Part shown: positions 41,691 through 50,742 of the stretch, piece after piece
How the letters are laid out: each line of letters starts with the position of its first letter
Position numbering within the stretch: the first letter of the stretch is position 1
Source of the DNA: CAXXOK01 sp963678055
GTDB lineage: Bacteria; Bacillota; Clostridia; Christensenellales; Aristaeellaceae
DNA: 64,000 nt
Assembly (NCBI GenBank): GCA_963678055.1
Contig: OY782679.1
Coordinates: 2,108,001-2,172,000 of the forward strand
Direction: 5' to 3'
The notes under the pieces: generated by a model
What the model was told of the DNA's origin: nothing
Database searches by the model: none
The model's input: only the letters and a program-made list of their open reading frames with translations
Position numbers and translations under genes: made by a program

Positions 41691-43528
41691 TGCGTATCAT
41701 CCTTAATTTCCTGCGTATCAAACTGCGTAATGTAATAGACGCTTTCCTGTTTGAGCGGTTCGTCGGCATCCGGCAGGTCGTCCGGCGGCATAAACTCGCG
41801 ATCGTCCTCTAAATACGGCTGACGCCTTTTGTGACCGGTACGAAACACCATGCGCTCCACGGTATCTGCATGATTATAGAAATACCAAGTGTTCGGCTTG
41901 CCGCCATTCATGGTAAAGGTGACTGTGTGCTGTATGCAGTCCACCTCCCAGACAAAATCCAAAGGCCCGTCATAGATACCAGCCAGGGTAAACCCGTTAC
42001 CATGCTTAAGCTTCACGGTTCTATCCTGATCAATGGTCACGCGGTATATACATACGCCGCGTCCGTCGGTCAGATCAATTTCCATACAGCCGAAGTGGTT
42101 CTGCCGCGCAAGAATCGCAGTATGGATGCGTACCCGCTCACTGCGCGGGAATACGCGGGTTGCCACCGCATAGTCATACGGGTCTTTGCTGCGTAAACGA
42201 AGCGCGTTTGTATCCGGCTGACCCGGGTGTCGGATGGTTTCCAGCGAAACCCGGCTCCATGCGCCGCTGTACACGTTCCACCCCGGGACAAACGACCGGG
42301 GCTTAAGATCATCAAAGTGATCCTTGACATGTTCGTCCACCGTATCGGTTATCGATACCGGCACGCGGGATACCCAGATATCCTCTTTATTCACAGAGTA
42401 GGTCAGGTACATCGCACCATCAGGTGAGACAGCCCCCGCTTCCAATCCACGCATATAATTGGGACCGTTATCACGCCAAAAGCCCCAAAACCGCTGCATA
42501 GGGACTTCTCCGTGGACGTACAACATATCCTTAAACTCGATACCGTCATCGCTGGTGACCACTGCCAGTGGCCAGCGGTGCGTGGAATCGGTATTAGGGT
42601 TATAACATAGGGCATACTTCCCATCTTCTGTACGCTCTCCCCACACCTTGCCTCCGCTCATCACCAAAGATGGAGACAGCTGAACCGGCGCCCAGGTTTT
42701 GCCGTCGTCTTCACTGATGGATACGCGAGATTTTTTCCACAGTCCAACCAAACGGCCGTCCGGCAGTTTGTAATAGTTAAAGGCTTCCCCTGCCCCGCGA
42801 ATTGCAAACAGGTCATCGCCTGGATAATCACGGTTTTCTTCCCAGAACTGAAGGCAGGTCAGCTTGTCGCTCAGCATACTGTCCACCGCTTTGACAAACC
42901 CGGCATCCGGGCTGTCCTGATAAAACGGATAGGTACAAGTATCGCGGTTGTAGCCACAGGTTGTGTTATAAATCGCAAAATAAATCGGGCCGAAGCTTCC
43001 GTCCGGATACATCTCCCGAACCACACGGCCAATCCCATACCCCATACCGGGCATGGTGGCGACTTCCGGTGAAAGCCCATAGTACCCCACAGCGATTAGA
43101 CGATTATCAGGTGAGATGTAGAAGTTCATTCTCTGGTGCATGCAGGCATAGGCATTGCCCTCTTCAAACAGATCGGCATGCGGGCCATTGTCCAGCGAAA
43201 GATCCAATGCATATGGCGGAAATAAGGTCTGCGGCCGACTCCAGGACAGCGCATCCTTGGATGTACATAGAAACGTTTGACCGGGGCCGGTATGTTCGCT
43301 GACCGGATTGGATAAGTAGGCCAAATAAAACTGATGATTCCAATATGTCAGATTCGGCGCATGGTTATATGTATTGCCCACGCCGTCCGCTTCACCTGGA
43401 TGCGTTCGATTGGCACGCATCACCTGAATATTCCACGTGCCTACCGCAGGCCGCAGCCCGCCATCATGAAATACGAGGTTGGGCGATTCCTGACCAACAT
43501 ATCGAATATAACCGCTATTACGTTTCAT
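41684..43528 (-). CDS. sialidase-fold hydrolase of uncertain specificity
   Basis: This 614-residue, probably cytoplasmic protein has no signal peptide. The N-terminal 400 residues fit a six-bladed propeller: an Asp box is clear at SISEDDGKTW (270-279) and a degenerate one at TSKDALSW (89-96). The C-terminal 180 residues resemble a concanavalin-like beta sandwich. The FRIP arginine motif of classical GH33 sialidases is not seen. It is encoded between a sugar ABC transporter and nagA, so it likely acts on an imported glycan containing GlcNAc. Whether it removes sialic acid is open. Confidence 0.6.
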   Translation of the reverse strand: MKRNSGYIRYVGQESPNLVFHDGGLRPAVGTWNIQVMRANRTHPGEADGVGNTYNHAPNLTYWNHQFYLAYLSNPVSEHTGPGQTFLCTSKDALSWSRPQTLFPPYALDLSLDNGPHADLFEEGNAYACMHQRMNFYISPDNRLIAVGYYGLSPEVATMPGMGYGIGRVVREMYPDGSFGPIYFAIYNTTCGYNRDTCTYPFYQDSPDAGFVKAVDSMLSDKLTCLQFWEENRDYPGDDLFAIRGAGEAFNYYKLPDGRLVGLWKKSRVSISEDDGKTWAPVQLSPSLVMSGGKVWGERTEDGKYALCYNPNTDSTHRWPLAVVTSDDGIEFKDMLYVHGEVPMQRFWGFWRDNGPNYMRGLEAGAVSPDGAMYLTYSVNKEDIWVSRVPVSITDTVDEHVKDHFDDLKPRSFVPGWNVYSGAWSRVSLETIRHPGQPDTNALRLRSKDPYDYAVATRVFPRSERVRIHTAILARQNHFGCMEIDLTDGRGVCIYRVTIDQDRTVKLKHGNGFTLAGIYDGPLDFVWEVDCIQHTVTFTMNGGKPNTWYFYNHADTVERMVFRTGHKRRQPYLEDDREFMPPDDLPDADEPLKQESVYYITQFDTQEIKDDTQC

Positions 43529-43592
43529 ATACTTTCTCTTTCCTTATGCTCGGTTGCTTTGCTATAGAACCACTATCACGACATCGCACAGA

Positions 43593-43626
43593 GCATGGCC
43601 CGCCCGAAAACACAGGCGGGCCATGC
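43593..43626. repeat. intercistronic hairpin after the binding-protein gene
   Basis: GCATGGCCCGCC and its exact complement are separated by ten bases, with no U-tract on the minus strand. Such hairpins after binding-protein genes commonly protect the upstream mRNA and lower expression of downstream genes. Confidence 0.65.
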
Positions 43627-43639
43627 AAGGAGGGGGGGG

Positions 43640-45163
43640 TTACCGACTCGCGGCTGCGTTGTAGATCTCAAGGATGCGGTCAACGTTGTCGCTGATCTGA
43701 TCCTGGACCTGTGTCCACTCGGATACCGGACGCTGACCCATGATGAATGCATCATAGCTCATTGCCAGCGTATCCGTCACTTCGGTGAGGAGCTCGGATA
43801 GCTCTTCGTTCTCATCGGAGGTGAAGGACGGGTTCATTACAGGCTCTTCCATGAACTCCCAACCGGCCCAAATATCATACCATTCTGCCAGTGCGGGGGT
43901 CATGAACTTATCCTGGTTGTGCTCGTCAATGTAGCGGGCCATACCCAGTTTACCCAGGCTGTACTGGCCAAAGAATGCACGCATCGGGTCAGACGCGGTT
44001 TTGTAGTCTTCGATCGCGGAATCCAAGATAACCGGATTGCCGTCTGCATCAAATTCATAGGTAACGCCTTCGATGCCGAAGTTGACCAAGGTTGCGCCAA
44101 AGTCGGAATAGAGGAAGTCCATCAGTTTGCAGGCGATTTCCGGATATTCGGTGTCTGCATTGATGACGGTTGCGCCCATGTCGTGCTTGTTGTAGTACAG
44201 GCCGCGCTGCGTATCGCCGGAATACGGCACTGCCAGCGGCTCAAAGTATGCGTTTTCGTCGGTTGCTTCCAGCACCAGGTTGTAGTTGGAGGCAAAGGTA
44301 GGATTGTCATAGAAGAAGCAGCTGTAGCCAGAGGACATGTTCTCCTGCCATTTGGTGGAGGTTGTCACAGAATAGTCAGGATCCAGAACGCCTTCAGCAT
44401 AGGCATCCGCAAACCACTGCAGCATCGTCATGAACTCATCGCTCATCGGGCCAAACTTATACTGGTTTTCCGTGGGTTCCCAGTACACGCCGTTGGTTTC
44501 AAAGCCGGTACCAAAGGAATAGCTATAGCAGATCATCAGGTTTTCAGTACCATTGCGGTTGCCAATGGGGTACATGTCCGGATGATTTGCTTTAATTGCC
44601 TTGAGCACGTCAAGCAACTCAGTATAGGTGGTCGGCGTGGGCAGTCCGGTTTCCGCCAGCAAGTCCGCACGGATCTGCGGCGAACGGCCGAAACGGTTGA
44701 CAAACCGGCCCATAACGGGGATCTGGTACAGCGCGCCGTCGATATAAAGTTTCTTCATATCGGGATACTGTTCAAACAGCGCGGAGATGTTAGGCATGCT
44801 ATCCATATACTGGTCGATGTCCAGATAGGCACCCTGGCCAGCATAGTTGGATACGTAGTAGCAGTCGTACATGATGTCGTAATCAGCGCCTGTGGCGATC
44901 ACCATTTCGGTTTTCGTCATAAAGTCGCTGCCTGCAACCGCTTCGATTTCCAGCGTAACGCCAGTGTATTCTTCGATTGCTTTAAGGACATCGTTGTCCA
45001 GTTGCATCGGCTGGTTGGAGTTGTCCGAACGGATCAACTTCAAAGTTACGGGTTCGTCCGTAATGCGATACTGATCCATGTCGGCTTCCTCTGCCATTGC
45101 GGCAGGTGCTAGCGTAAGCATCAAGACCAGAACCAAAGCGAGTGAGAGTAGCCGGTTTTTCAT
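43640..45163 (-). CDS. sugar ABC transporter solute-binding protein
   Basis: This 507-residue exported protein captures an oligosaccharide for the two permeases encoded just upstream. The signal peptide is MKNRLLSLALVLVLMLTLAPAAMA, with cleavage likely before EEAD. It has the LplA/YtcQ-like layout with an NQPMQLDND start and many aromatic residues for sugar stacking. There is no lipobox cysteine, which is unusual for a Gram-positive binding protein. AGGAGG precedes the ATG. A hairpin follows the gene. Confidence 0.88.
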   Translation of the reverse strand: MKNRLLSLALVLVLMLTLAPAAMAEEADMDQYRITDEPVTLKLIRSDNSNQPMQLDNDVLKAIEEYTGVTLEIEAVAGSDFMTKTEMVIATGADYDIMYDCYYVSNYAGQGAYLDIDQYMDSMPNISALFEQYPDMKKLYIDGALYQIPVMGRFVNRFGRSPQIRADLLAETGLPTPTTYTELLDVLKAIKANHPDMYPIGNRNGTENLMICYSYSFGTGFETNGVYWEPTENQYKFGPMSDEFMTMLQWFADAYAEGVLDPDYSVTTSTKWQENMSSGYSCFFYDNPTFASNYNLVLEATDENAYFEPLAVPYSGDTQRGLYYNKHDMGATVINADTEYPEIACKLMDFLYSDFGATLVNFGIEGVTYEFDADGNPVILDSAIEDYKTASDPMRAFFGQYSLGKLGMARYIDEHNQDKFMTPALAEWYDIWAGWEFMEEPVMNPSFTSDENEELSELLTEVTDTLAMSYDAFIMGQRPVSEWTQVQDQISDNVDRILEIYNAAASR

Positions 45164-45308
45164 AGAAGTTCCTCCTAGTAAAATATTTATGAGCGCCTTT
45201 CATTGGCTTTGGGGCGATTCCTGGCAGCACACCTACGCGTGCTTTATGCCAGCTTGCTCCCTTTACCCAACTAAAAGACGTACCCAACAGATTGCAGCAG
45301 GGTGCACG

Positions 45309-46223
45309 TCACCCTTTGATTGAACCAATCATGACCCCTTTGGCAAAATACTTTTGCACGAACGGATAGATAATAATGATGGGAATCGTGGATACTACGA
45401 TGACCGCATACTTCATGGTCGTTTCCACCACCTGGAAGCTGCTGCCGCCGCCCACCTGCGTTTGTGCCTCGGCCAACTGGCCGTCGACCACCATGTTGCG
45501 CAGGATGCTTTGCAGGGGGAACAGTGCTTTTTTATTCAAGTACAGCAGTGCCAGCATATAGTCGTTCCAGTGCCCAACCGCGTAAAACAGCAGCATAGTT
45601 GCCATAATCGGCATGGAAAGCGGCAGTACGATGCGGCCTAAAACCTGTAAATCGTTCGCACCGTCCAGTCGCGCGGATTCGTGCAGTGACTCCGGAATGC
45701 CCATAAAAAATGTGCGCATGATAATCATGTTATAGGTCGAGATCGCGGCGGGCAGCATCATCGCCCAGACGGTATCAATCATGCCCAGCTGGTTGACTAC
45801 CAGATAGGTCGGTATCATGCCGCCGGAGAAAAACATGGTGAACACGACCAGTTTCATAATGATGTTTTTGCCCGGCAGTTCGGGACGGGACAAGGGATAG
45901 GCGCAAAACGATGTCACGATCAGGTTAATCAGCGTGCCAAACACCGTATAAATTACTGTGTTGTAAAAGCTGGTCAGGATACTGGAATCGCTGAGCACAA
46001 CTTTGTAGGTTGCAAGCGTCATATTGACCGGGAACACACTGACATGGCCTGCCATAACATCCTTGCCGTCGGACAGGGATATAATCATCACGTACCAAAA
46101 CGGATACAGCGTCATGACCAGGAACACCAACAAAAACAGGATGTTAAAAATATCAAACACCTTGGAACCGGTAGATTGCTTGATAATATTGTTACGCCGA
46201 AGGTTTGCTTTACTCACTGTCAT
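45309..46223 (-). CDS. sugar ABC transporter permease, LplC/YtcP type
   Basis: This 304-residue membrane protein has six predicted helices and the permease EAA loop ESARLDGANDLQVLGRIVLPLSMP (positions about 190-213), which docks with the ATPase. The ATG at 46223 follows AAGGAG; the frame is open further upstream but that stretch overlaps the partner permease gene. It pairs with the gene at 46237. No ATP-binding protein is encoded in the cluster, so a shared ATPase encoded elsewhere is likely. Confidence 0.9.
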   Translation of the reverse strand: MTVSKANLRRNNIIKQSTGSKVFDIFNILFLLVFLVMTLYPFWYVMIISLSDGKDVMAGHVSVFPVNMTLATYKVVLSDSSILTSFYNTVIYTVFGTLINLIVTSFCAYPLSRPELPGKNIIMKLVVFTMFFSGGMIPTYLVVNQLGMIDTVWAMMLPAAISTYNMIIMRTFFMGIPESLHESARLDGANDLQVLGRIVLPLSMPIMATMLLFYAVGHWNDYMLALLYLNKKALFPLQSILRNMVVDGQLAEAQTQVGGGSSFQVVETTMKYAVIVVSTIPIIIIYPFVQKYFAKGVMIGSIKG

Positions 46224-46236
46224 TTTCGTACACTCC

Positions 46237-47184
46237 TTACCACAAGCTGCTTTCACTGACGTGCTGACTAAATCGATTCGCACCCCAAATGAAGCCCAGG
46301 CCGATGATAGACTGGAACACGCCCACAGCCGTGGAATAGCTGTAATCCGCACCCAGAATGCCCTTGCGGTATACATAGGATGAGATTACATCGGCCGTCT
46401 CGTAGGTCGCGCCGTTATACAGCAGAATAATTTTCTCGTAGCCAATTGTCAGCAGGTTACCGATAGCCAAAATCAGCATGATGGTAACAGTCGGCATGAT
46501 CGCCGGAATGGTCACATGCCATACCTGCTTGAAGCGGCCGGCACCGTCCATGAGCGCCGCTTCGTAGAGCTGGGGATCAATCCCCGATATTGCCGCGAAA
46601 TAAATGATGGAACTCCAGCCGATATTTTGCCAAATACCGGATATGACATAGATTGAGCGGAAATACTTCGGCTCCATCAGGAACTGAATGCGACTGCCGC
46701 CCATTTGCTCAAGTACATCGTTAATTGGACCTCCGTTGGACAGGAAGTTGACCACCATACCGCAAACAACGACTGTAGACAGAAAGTGTGGAAGATAGCT
46801 GATGGACTGCACCGCTTTTTTATAGACAGAGGACTTGACTTCGTTAAGCAGCAATGCCAGCAGGATCGGTGCCGGAAACGAAAAGATCAAACTATAGATA
46901 TTGATTAGGAAGGTATTGCGGACGACCTTCCAAAAATACGGTTCTGTGAGGTATTTCACAAAATACTTAAAGCCCACCCAGTCGCTTCCGGAGACACCCT
47001 GGCGAATATTGTACTTTTTAAACGCAATCTGTAATCCGTACATCGGCCAATAGCAGAAGATTACATAATAGGCAAGCGGCAATAATAGCATCAAATATAA
47101 AAAGCGATGCTGCCATACGTTCTTCCATAGCCGCGAACGATACAGCGGTGTTTGTAATGAATTCACTTTAGCGGATCCGTTCAT
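46237..47184 (-). CDS. sugar ABC transporter permease, LplB type
   Basis: This 315-residue protein has six membrane helices and the EAA loop YEAALMDGAGRFKQVWHVTIP (about 215-235). GGAACT spacing supports the ATG at 47184 over the adjacent TTG. It forms the translocation channel with the second permease, whose start lies 13 bases after its stop. LplB/LplC-type systems in Clostridia import complex oligosaccharides. Confidence 0.9.
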   Translation of the reverse strand: MNGSAKVNSLQTPLYRSRLWKNVWQHRFLYLMLLLPLAYYVIFCYWPMYGLQIAFKKYNIRQGVSGSDWVGFKYFVKYLTEPYFWKVVRNTFLINIYSLIFSFPAPILLALLLNEVKSSVYKKAVQSISYLPHFLSTVVVCGMVVNFLSNGGPINDVLEQMGGSRIQFLMEPKYFRSIYVISGIWQNIGWSSIIYFAAISGIDPQLYEAALMDGAGRFKQVWHVTIPAIMPTVTIMLILAIGNLLTIGYEKIILLYNGATYETADVISSYVYRKGILGADYSYSTAVGVFQSIIGLGFIWGANRFSQHVSESSLW

Positions 47185-47275
47185 CAATAGTTCCTTCCTT
47201 TTCTAACTATATCTATAGGCATTGGGTCTATGGTCTTTCCAGCCTGGTCATTCCCATCTGTCAGCCCGTCAATCC

Positions 47276-48592
47276 TCATTCGATGGCATCCAGTACCGAC
47301 TCTAGTTTCCCGGATTCCCAGAGCCTGTATATGGCTTCACCAAACAAAGAATTGGCCCAAGCAAACCATGGACGTGTGAACTGCTCCGGATGGTCCGGAT
47401 GGAAGCTTTCATGCATATACCTGGTGCCTGCATGCGTGCGCAGCAACATCGTAAGCAGCTCCGCAATTTCAGCATCGTCTGTGCTGGTCAGCATTTGCAT
47501 ACACAGGGAAATCGGCCATATGGTTCCCGCCGGCGTATGTGGACTGCCAATGCCTTTGGCATAGCTTCCTTCATAATAGTAAGGGTTCTGCTTGCTTAAA
47601 ACAAAGGCGCGTGTCCTTTGGTAAAGCGGGTCGTCTGCCCTGCATACACCCAGATACGGAAGCGACAGCAGGCTGGGCACATTGGCATCATCCATCAGCG
47701 CATGGTGGCCAAGGCCGTCGGTCTCGTAGGCATATATACTGCCGAAGGTTTCATCCTTTACGATGCCGTATTGCGCCACGCCATTTGCGATCTCCTGTTT
47801 GAGCTTAAGCGCTTGCCGGGCGCAGTATACATCGTCCATCAGGGTAAACATCTCGGCTGCATACGCCAGCACAACAACGGCGAACAGATTGGATGGGATG
47901 TGATAGCCGTACTCGCAGGAATCATCGCTTGGACGAAATCCGCCCCAGGTCATCCCGGTATAGGCTACCGGCTTGCGGCAATCCGTATGGTGCACATCTC
48001 CCGGGTCCGGGCAGTGCTCACGCAAAAACCAGTACTTGCTTTCCGCATGGTTCTGCTCGGTTTGAAGCACATCAACAATCGTACGCAGTGCGCGGTGAAA
48101 GCTGTCCGTCATAAACGCGTCACTGTCAGTTTGCTTCCAGAAACGGTATGCCAGCAAAATGGGATAGCACAGGGAATCGACCTCGTATTTACGTTCCCAC
48201 ACCCAGCCGGAATGCGCAGGCTGATCCTCGGCCCATTTACGCCCGGACTCTGTTTTGTTGAATGCGTTGGCATACGGATCAATCAAGATACAATCCATCT
48301 GCCGGGCAATGAGTCCTTCCACCATCGCAGCCACAGCGGGGTGATCGCAAAAGCGTATATAGTGCAGTACCTGGGCGGTGGAATCTCGCAACCACATGGC
48401 CTCGATATCGCCGGTAATGACAAACGTATCGCCAGCCTGCGTTGATTGCACGGTCGTCTCGATGGTATTGACAAAACAGCGGCTGAAAACATCCTGCAGC
48501 TCCGGTCTGCCGGCCAATGCCTCCCGCAGAGGCTGGATACGTTCCGTGATCACGTCGTAAGCGTTCATTGCGATACTACTTTCTTGCTGCAT
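47276..48592 (-). CDS. exo-alpha-1,6-mannosidase, glycoside hydrolase family 125
   Basis: This 438-residue cytoplasmic enzyme fits GH125, which removes non-reducing alpha-1,6-mannose from N-glycan type oligosaccharides. The (alpha/alpha)6-barrel signatures are clear: ITGDIEAMWLRDSTAQ (about 59-74), DPYANAFN, WERKYEVDSLCYP and WGGFRPSDDSCEYGYHIPSN. GGAAG precedes the ATG at 48592. It lies between the GH20 gene (20 bases upstream) and the transporter, so all belong to one operon. The presence of a mannosidase with a hexosaminidase points to host N-glycans. Confidence 0.92.
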   Translation of the reverse strand: MQQESSIAMNAYDVITERIQPLREALAGRPELQDVFSRCFVNTIETTVQSTQAGDTFVITGDIEAMWLRDSTAQVLHYIRFCDHPAVAAMVEGLIARQMDCILIDPYANAFNKTESGRKWAEDQPAHSGWVWERKYEVDSLCYPILLAYRFWKQTDSDAFMTDSFHRALRTIVDVLQTEQNHAESKYWFLREHCPDPGDVHHTDCRKPVAYTGMTWGGFRPSDDSCEYGYHIPSNLFAVVVLAYAAEMFTLMDDVYCARQALKLKQEIANGVAQYGIVKDETFGSIYAYETDGLGHHALMDDANVPSLLSLPYLGVCRADDPLYQRTRAFVLSKQNPYYYEGSYAKGIGSPHTPAGTIWPISLCMQMLTSTDDAEIAELLTMLLRTHAGTRYMHESFHPDHPEQFTRPWFAWANSLFGEAIYRLWESGKLESVLDAIE

Positions 48593-48612
48593 TTTGCTTC
48601 CGTTTCAACCGT

Positions 48613-50421
48613 TTACCAATCAAAGGCCGGGGTGACCAGATCGCGAAAGCGCTGACTGCCGCCTTTGCGCATTGCGGGCAGCGGGGTTTGTTCCAGCTCC
48701 TCAATCACGTCAATGTCCCCATGCAGGTAGCGATTGATTTCATAGGCAGTATCCCAAAGCCTTTCCGTGACCGCACCATAACGCAGGCTGAGGATTTCCC
48801 AGCCGAAGCGCTTCATATCGCGCTCCCACAGGGCGCGATGGCTTTCCATCAGTTGCTGATAGTGTGTGATCAGAGCAAGGATCGTCGTATCGGCAGCCTG
48901 CTGCAACCACTGCCGGTCCCCCGCTTTGTAGCGATTGCGAAGCTCACTGAGCAAATCACCTTTGGCCGCCGTGGTTTGGAACACGGCCCGCGCATAGCGG
49001 AGCTCGCAGCGATCATCCCCTGCTTCCAGCCGTTTCAAGGCCTTACGCGCCCGATCTGCAATGGTTTGCACCGATTCATACTGCCCCTCCATCATCGGGT
49101 ACAGCGGATCGGACCAGAGCAGCGCTTTGCCGGGCGCTCTTTCGGTTTCATCGGCATAAAACTCACCCAATGCGCTATAGGCATCCCAGCTGAGCCCGAT
49201 AAGGCACTCCGCCGTTTTCGTCATTTCGTCCAGCGGACAGGCATCACCCTGCCAGCATGTTTCAGAAAAGATCGGCAGCAGCCCAGTCCCTAAAAATACA
49301 TCGGTCTCCGCGCCGTCATCACCCCACATGGTGGCAAATACGGTGTCTATTTTCTGCTCTGCACAGGCTTTGAGCGCTGGAATCATCGTCGCCATCGTAC
49401 GCTTGACATGCGGCAGGAATCCGGACCATGTCCATATACCACCCGCAAACTGGGTGGTACTGCTCATGCGCGCATGCTGCTTTAGCATTGTTGTATAGAA
49501 CTGCTGATCGGTATGGTAATAATCCCAGTAGCACATATCTACATCCGGAATCATATCAATGACCCGCTGCGGGATGATGGCGTTGCTGTCGTAATAATCA
49601 TTCGTGGCGGAGCCCAAACGGAAAAACATATCGCTCCACATGATGGGGTGCAGATCGTACTTGCTGCAAACATCGACAACAAAATGCAAATGATCATTCA
49701 ACAGCGCAAACCGATCCTGCGGGTAGCCGTGTTTCTCCATATAGTGTCCCAGGCCGATTCCATGGGCTTCGTCCATGCCGATATGAATGCGGCTTGACGA
49801 AAAACAGTCTTTCACGGTGGCAATTTCCGCCTCGATAAAGCGCTGCACTGCATCATCTTTCACCATCAGCACATCCGCTTGGTCTTTCATAGCAGCGCTG
49901 TCCTTCCACTGGAGGAACTGCGCCAGATGCGCCAGGGTTTGAATGCAGGGAACCAGCTCAATGCCAAGTTCTACCGCATAGGCATCCAGCGCTTTTAAAT
50001 CGTCTTTGGAATAGCGGCCACGCAGGTACCCGAAATATGGATAGTCCGGAATTTCATAGGTATCTTCTGTGTAAAGCAGTAAAAGATTCATGCCCAGCGC
50101 AGCCAGGTGATCCATATACCGCTTGACCGCCGCCACCGTTAAGACCGCCCCGCGGGATACATCTAACATTGCGCCGCAGGAGGCATACGACCGTTTTTGC
50201 GAAACGTTGCATTCTTTTCGGTTTTCTCTGATGGCACGGGCCACCAGAAAGTATCCGCGGTGCAGGGCATTGATATCCTCCGCCAGAATCTCACAGCTGC
50301 GCTGCGTATAGGTAAGCGATAGCCCTTCCCCATTGCTGGCTTGTATATGCGCAGGCAAGGTAATGCCGGTGATTGTCTCAACCCGCTTCCTTGCATCATT
50401 TTGTTGCTGCATTGTAAACAT
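48613..50421 (-). CDS. beta-N-acetylhexosaminidase, glycoside hydrolase family 20
   Basis: This 602-residue cytoplasmic enzyme should remove terminal beta-GlcNAc or beta-GalNAc. An N-terminal alpha/beta domain (about 1-85) precedes the TIM barrel. The catalytic Asp-Glu pair is D217-E218 in HIGMDEAHG. The long C-terminal region is helical. The start at 50421 follows GGGAGG; the frame remains open to 50589 but that covers the promoter and operator. It is the first gene of the glycan operon and divergent from the ROK repressor. Confidence 0.88.
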   Translation of the reverse strand: MFTMQQQNDARKRVETITGITLPAHIQASNGEGLSLTYTQRSCEILAEDINALHRGYFLVARAIRENRKECNVSQKRSYASCGAMLDVSRGAVLTVAAVKRYMDHLAALGMNLLLLYTEDTYEIPDYPYFGYLRGRYSKDDLKALDAYAVELGIELVPCIQTLAHLAQFLQWKDSAAMKDQADVLMVKDDAVQRFIEAEIATVKDCFSSSRIHIGMDEAHGIGLGHYMEKHGYPQDRFALLNDHLHFVVDVCSKYDLHPIMWSDMFFRLGSATNDYYDSNAIIPQRVIDMIPDVDMCYWDYYHTDQQFYTTMLKQHARMSSTTQFAGGIWTWSGFLPHVKRTMATMIPALKACAEQKIDTVFATMWGDDGAETDVFLGTGLLPIFSETCWQGDACPLDEMTKTAECLIGLSWDAYSALGEFYADETERAPGKALLWSDPLYPMMEGQYESVQTIADRARKALKRLEAGDDRCELRYARAVFQTTAAKGDLLSELRNRYKAGDRQWLQQAADTTILALITHYQQLMESHRALWERDMKRFGWEILSLRYGAVTERLWDTAYEINRYLHGDIDVIEELEQTPLPAMRKGGSQRFRDLVTPAFDW

Positions 50422-50534
50422 GGATTGCCTCCCATTCCAGCGTAGTCTCCCGCTGCTGACACGTATTGACCGGTATGTCTTCGAAAATGGAATACACTGC
50501 GCGATTGCGTAACTTCGTATGCTTGAACTGTAAC

Positions 50535-50557
50535 GTTCGTAATGTAGTATTACTAAC
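50535..50557. promoter_or_regulatory. candidate ROK operator, site A
   Basis: GTTCGTAA, seven bases, TTACTAAC: an inverted repeat that matches at seven of eight positions. It overlaps the predicted transcription start of the glycan operon. A copy with the same spacing and an identical right arm is found at 52045-52067. Confidence 0.6.
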
Positions 50558-50560
50558 CAC

Positions 50561-50589
50561 AGTATGTCACGCTTCCACGCAAATGTCAA
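50561..50589 (-). promoter_or_regulatory. promoter of the glycan operon
   Basis: On the minus strand TTGACA (50584-50589) is followed after 17 bases by CATACT (50561-50566). Confidence 0.65.
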
Positions 50590-50612
50590 CAGGTAATTTT
50601 AGGTACTATTTC

Positions 50613-50641
50613 TTGACATTTTAGCAATACTTTGATACTTT
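50613..50641 (+). promoter_or_regulatory. promoter of the ROK repressor gene
   Basis: TTGACA (50613-50618), 17 bases, then TACTTT (50636-50641), upstream of the repressor gene. Confidence 0.55.
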
Positions 50642-50742
50642 ATTGTCAACTTGGTAAGATTGCTTAACGAAAAAGGCGTACTTTCAGAAAGCCTTTTTAC
50701 ACAAGAAATATGCCAGTCCACGCACTGGAAGCAGGGATTACT

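Noticed and set aside
43919..45112. Plus-strand open frame of 397 codons
   Set aside because: It is the antisense shadow of the solute-binding protein gene; GC-biased codons of that gene suppress stops on the other strand.
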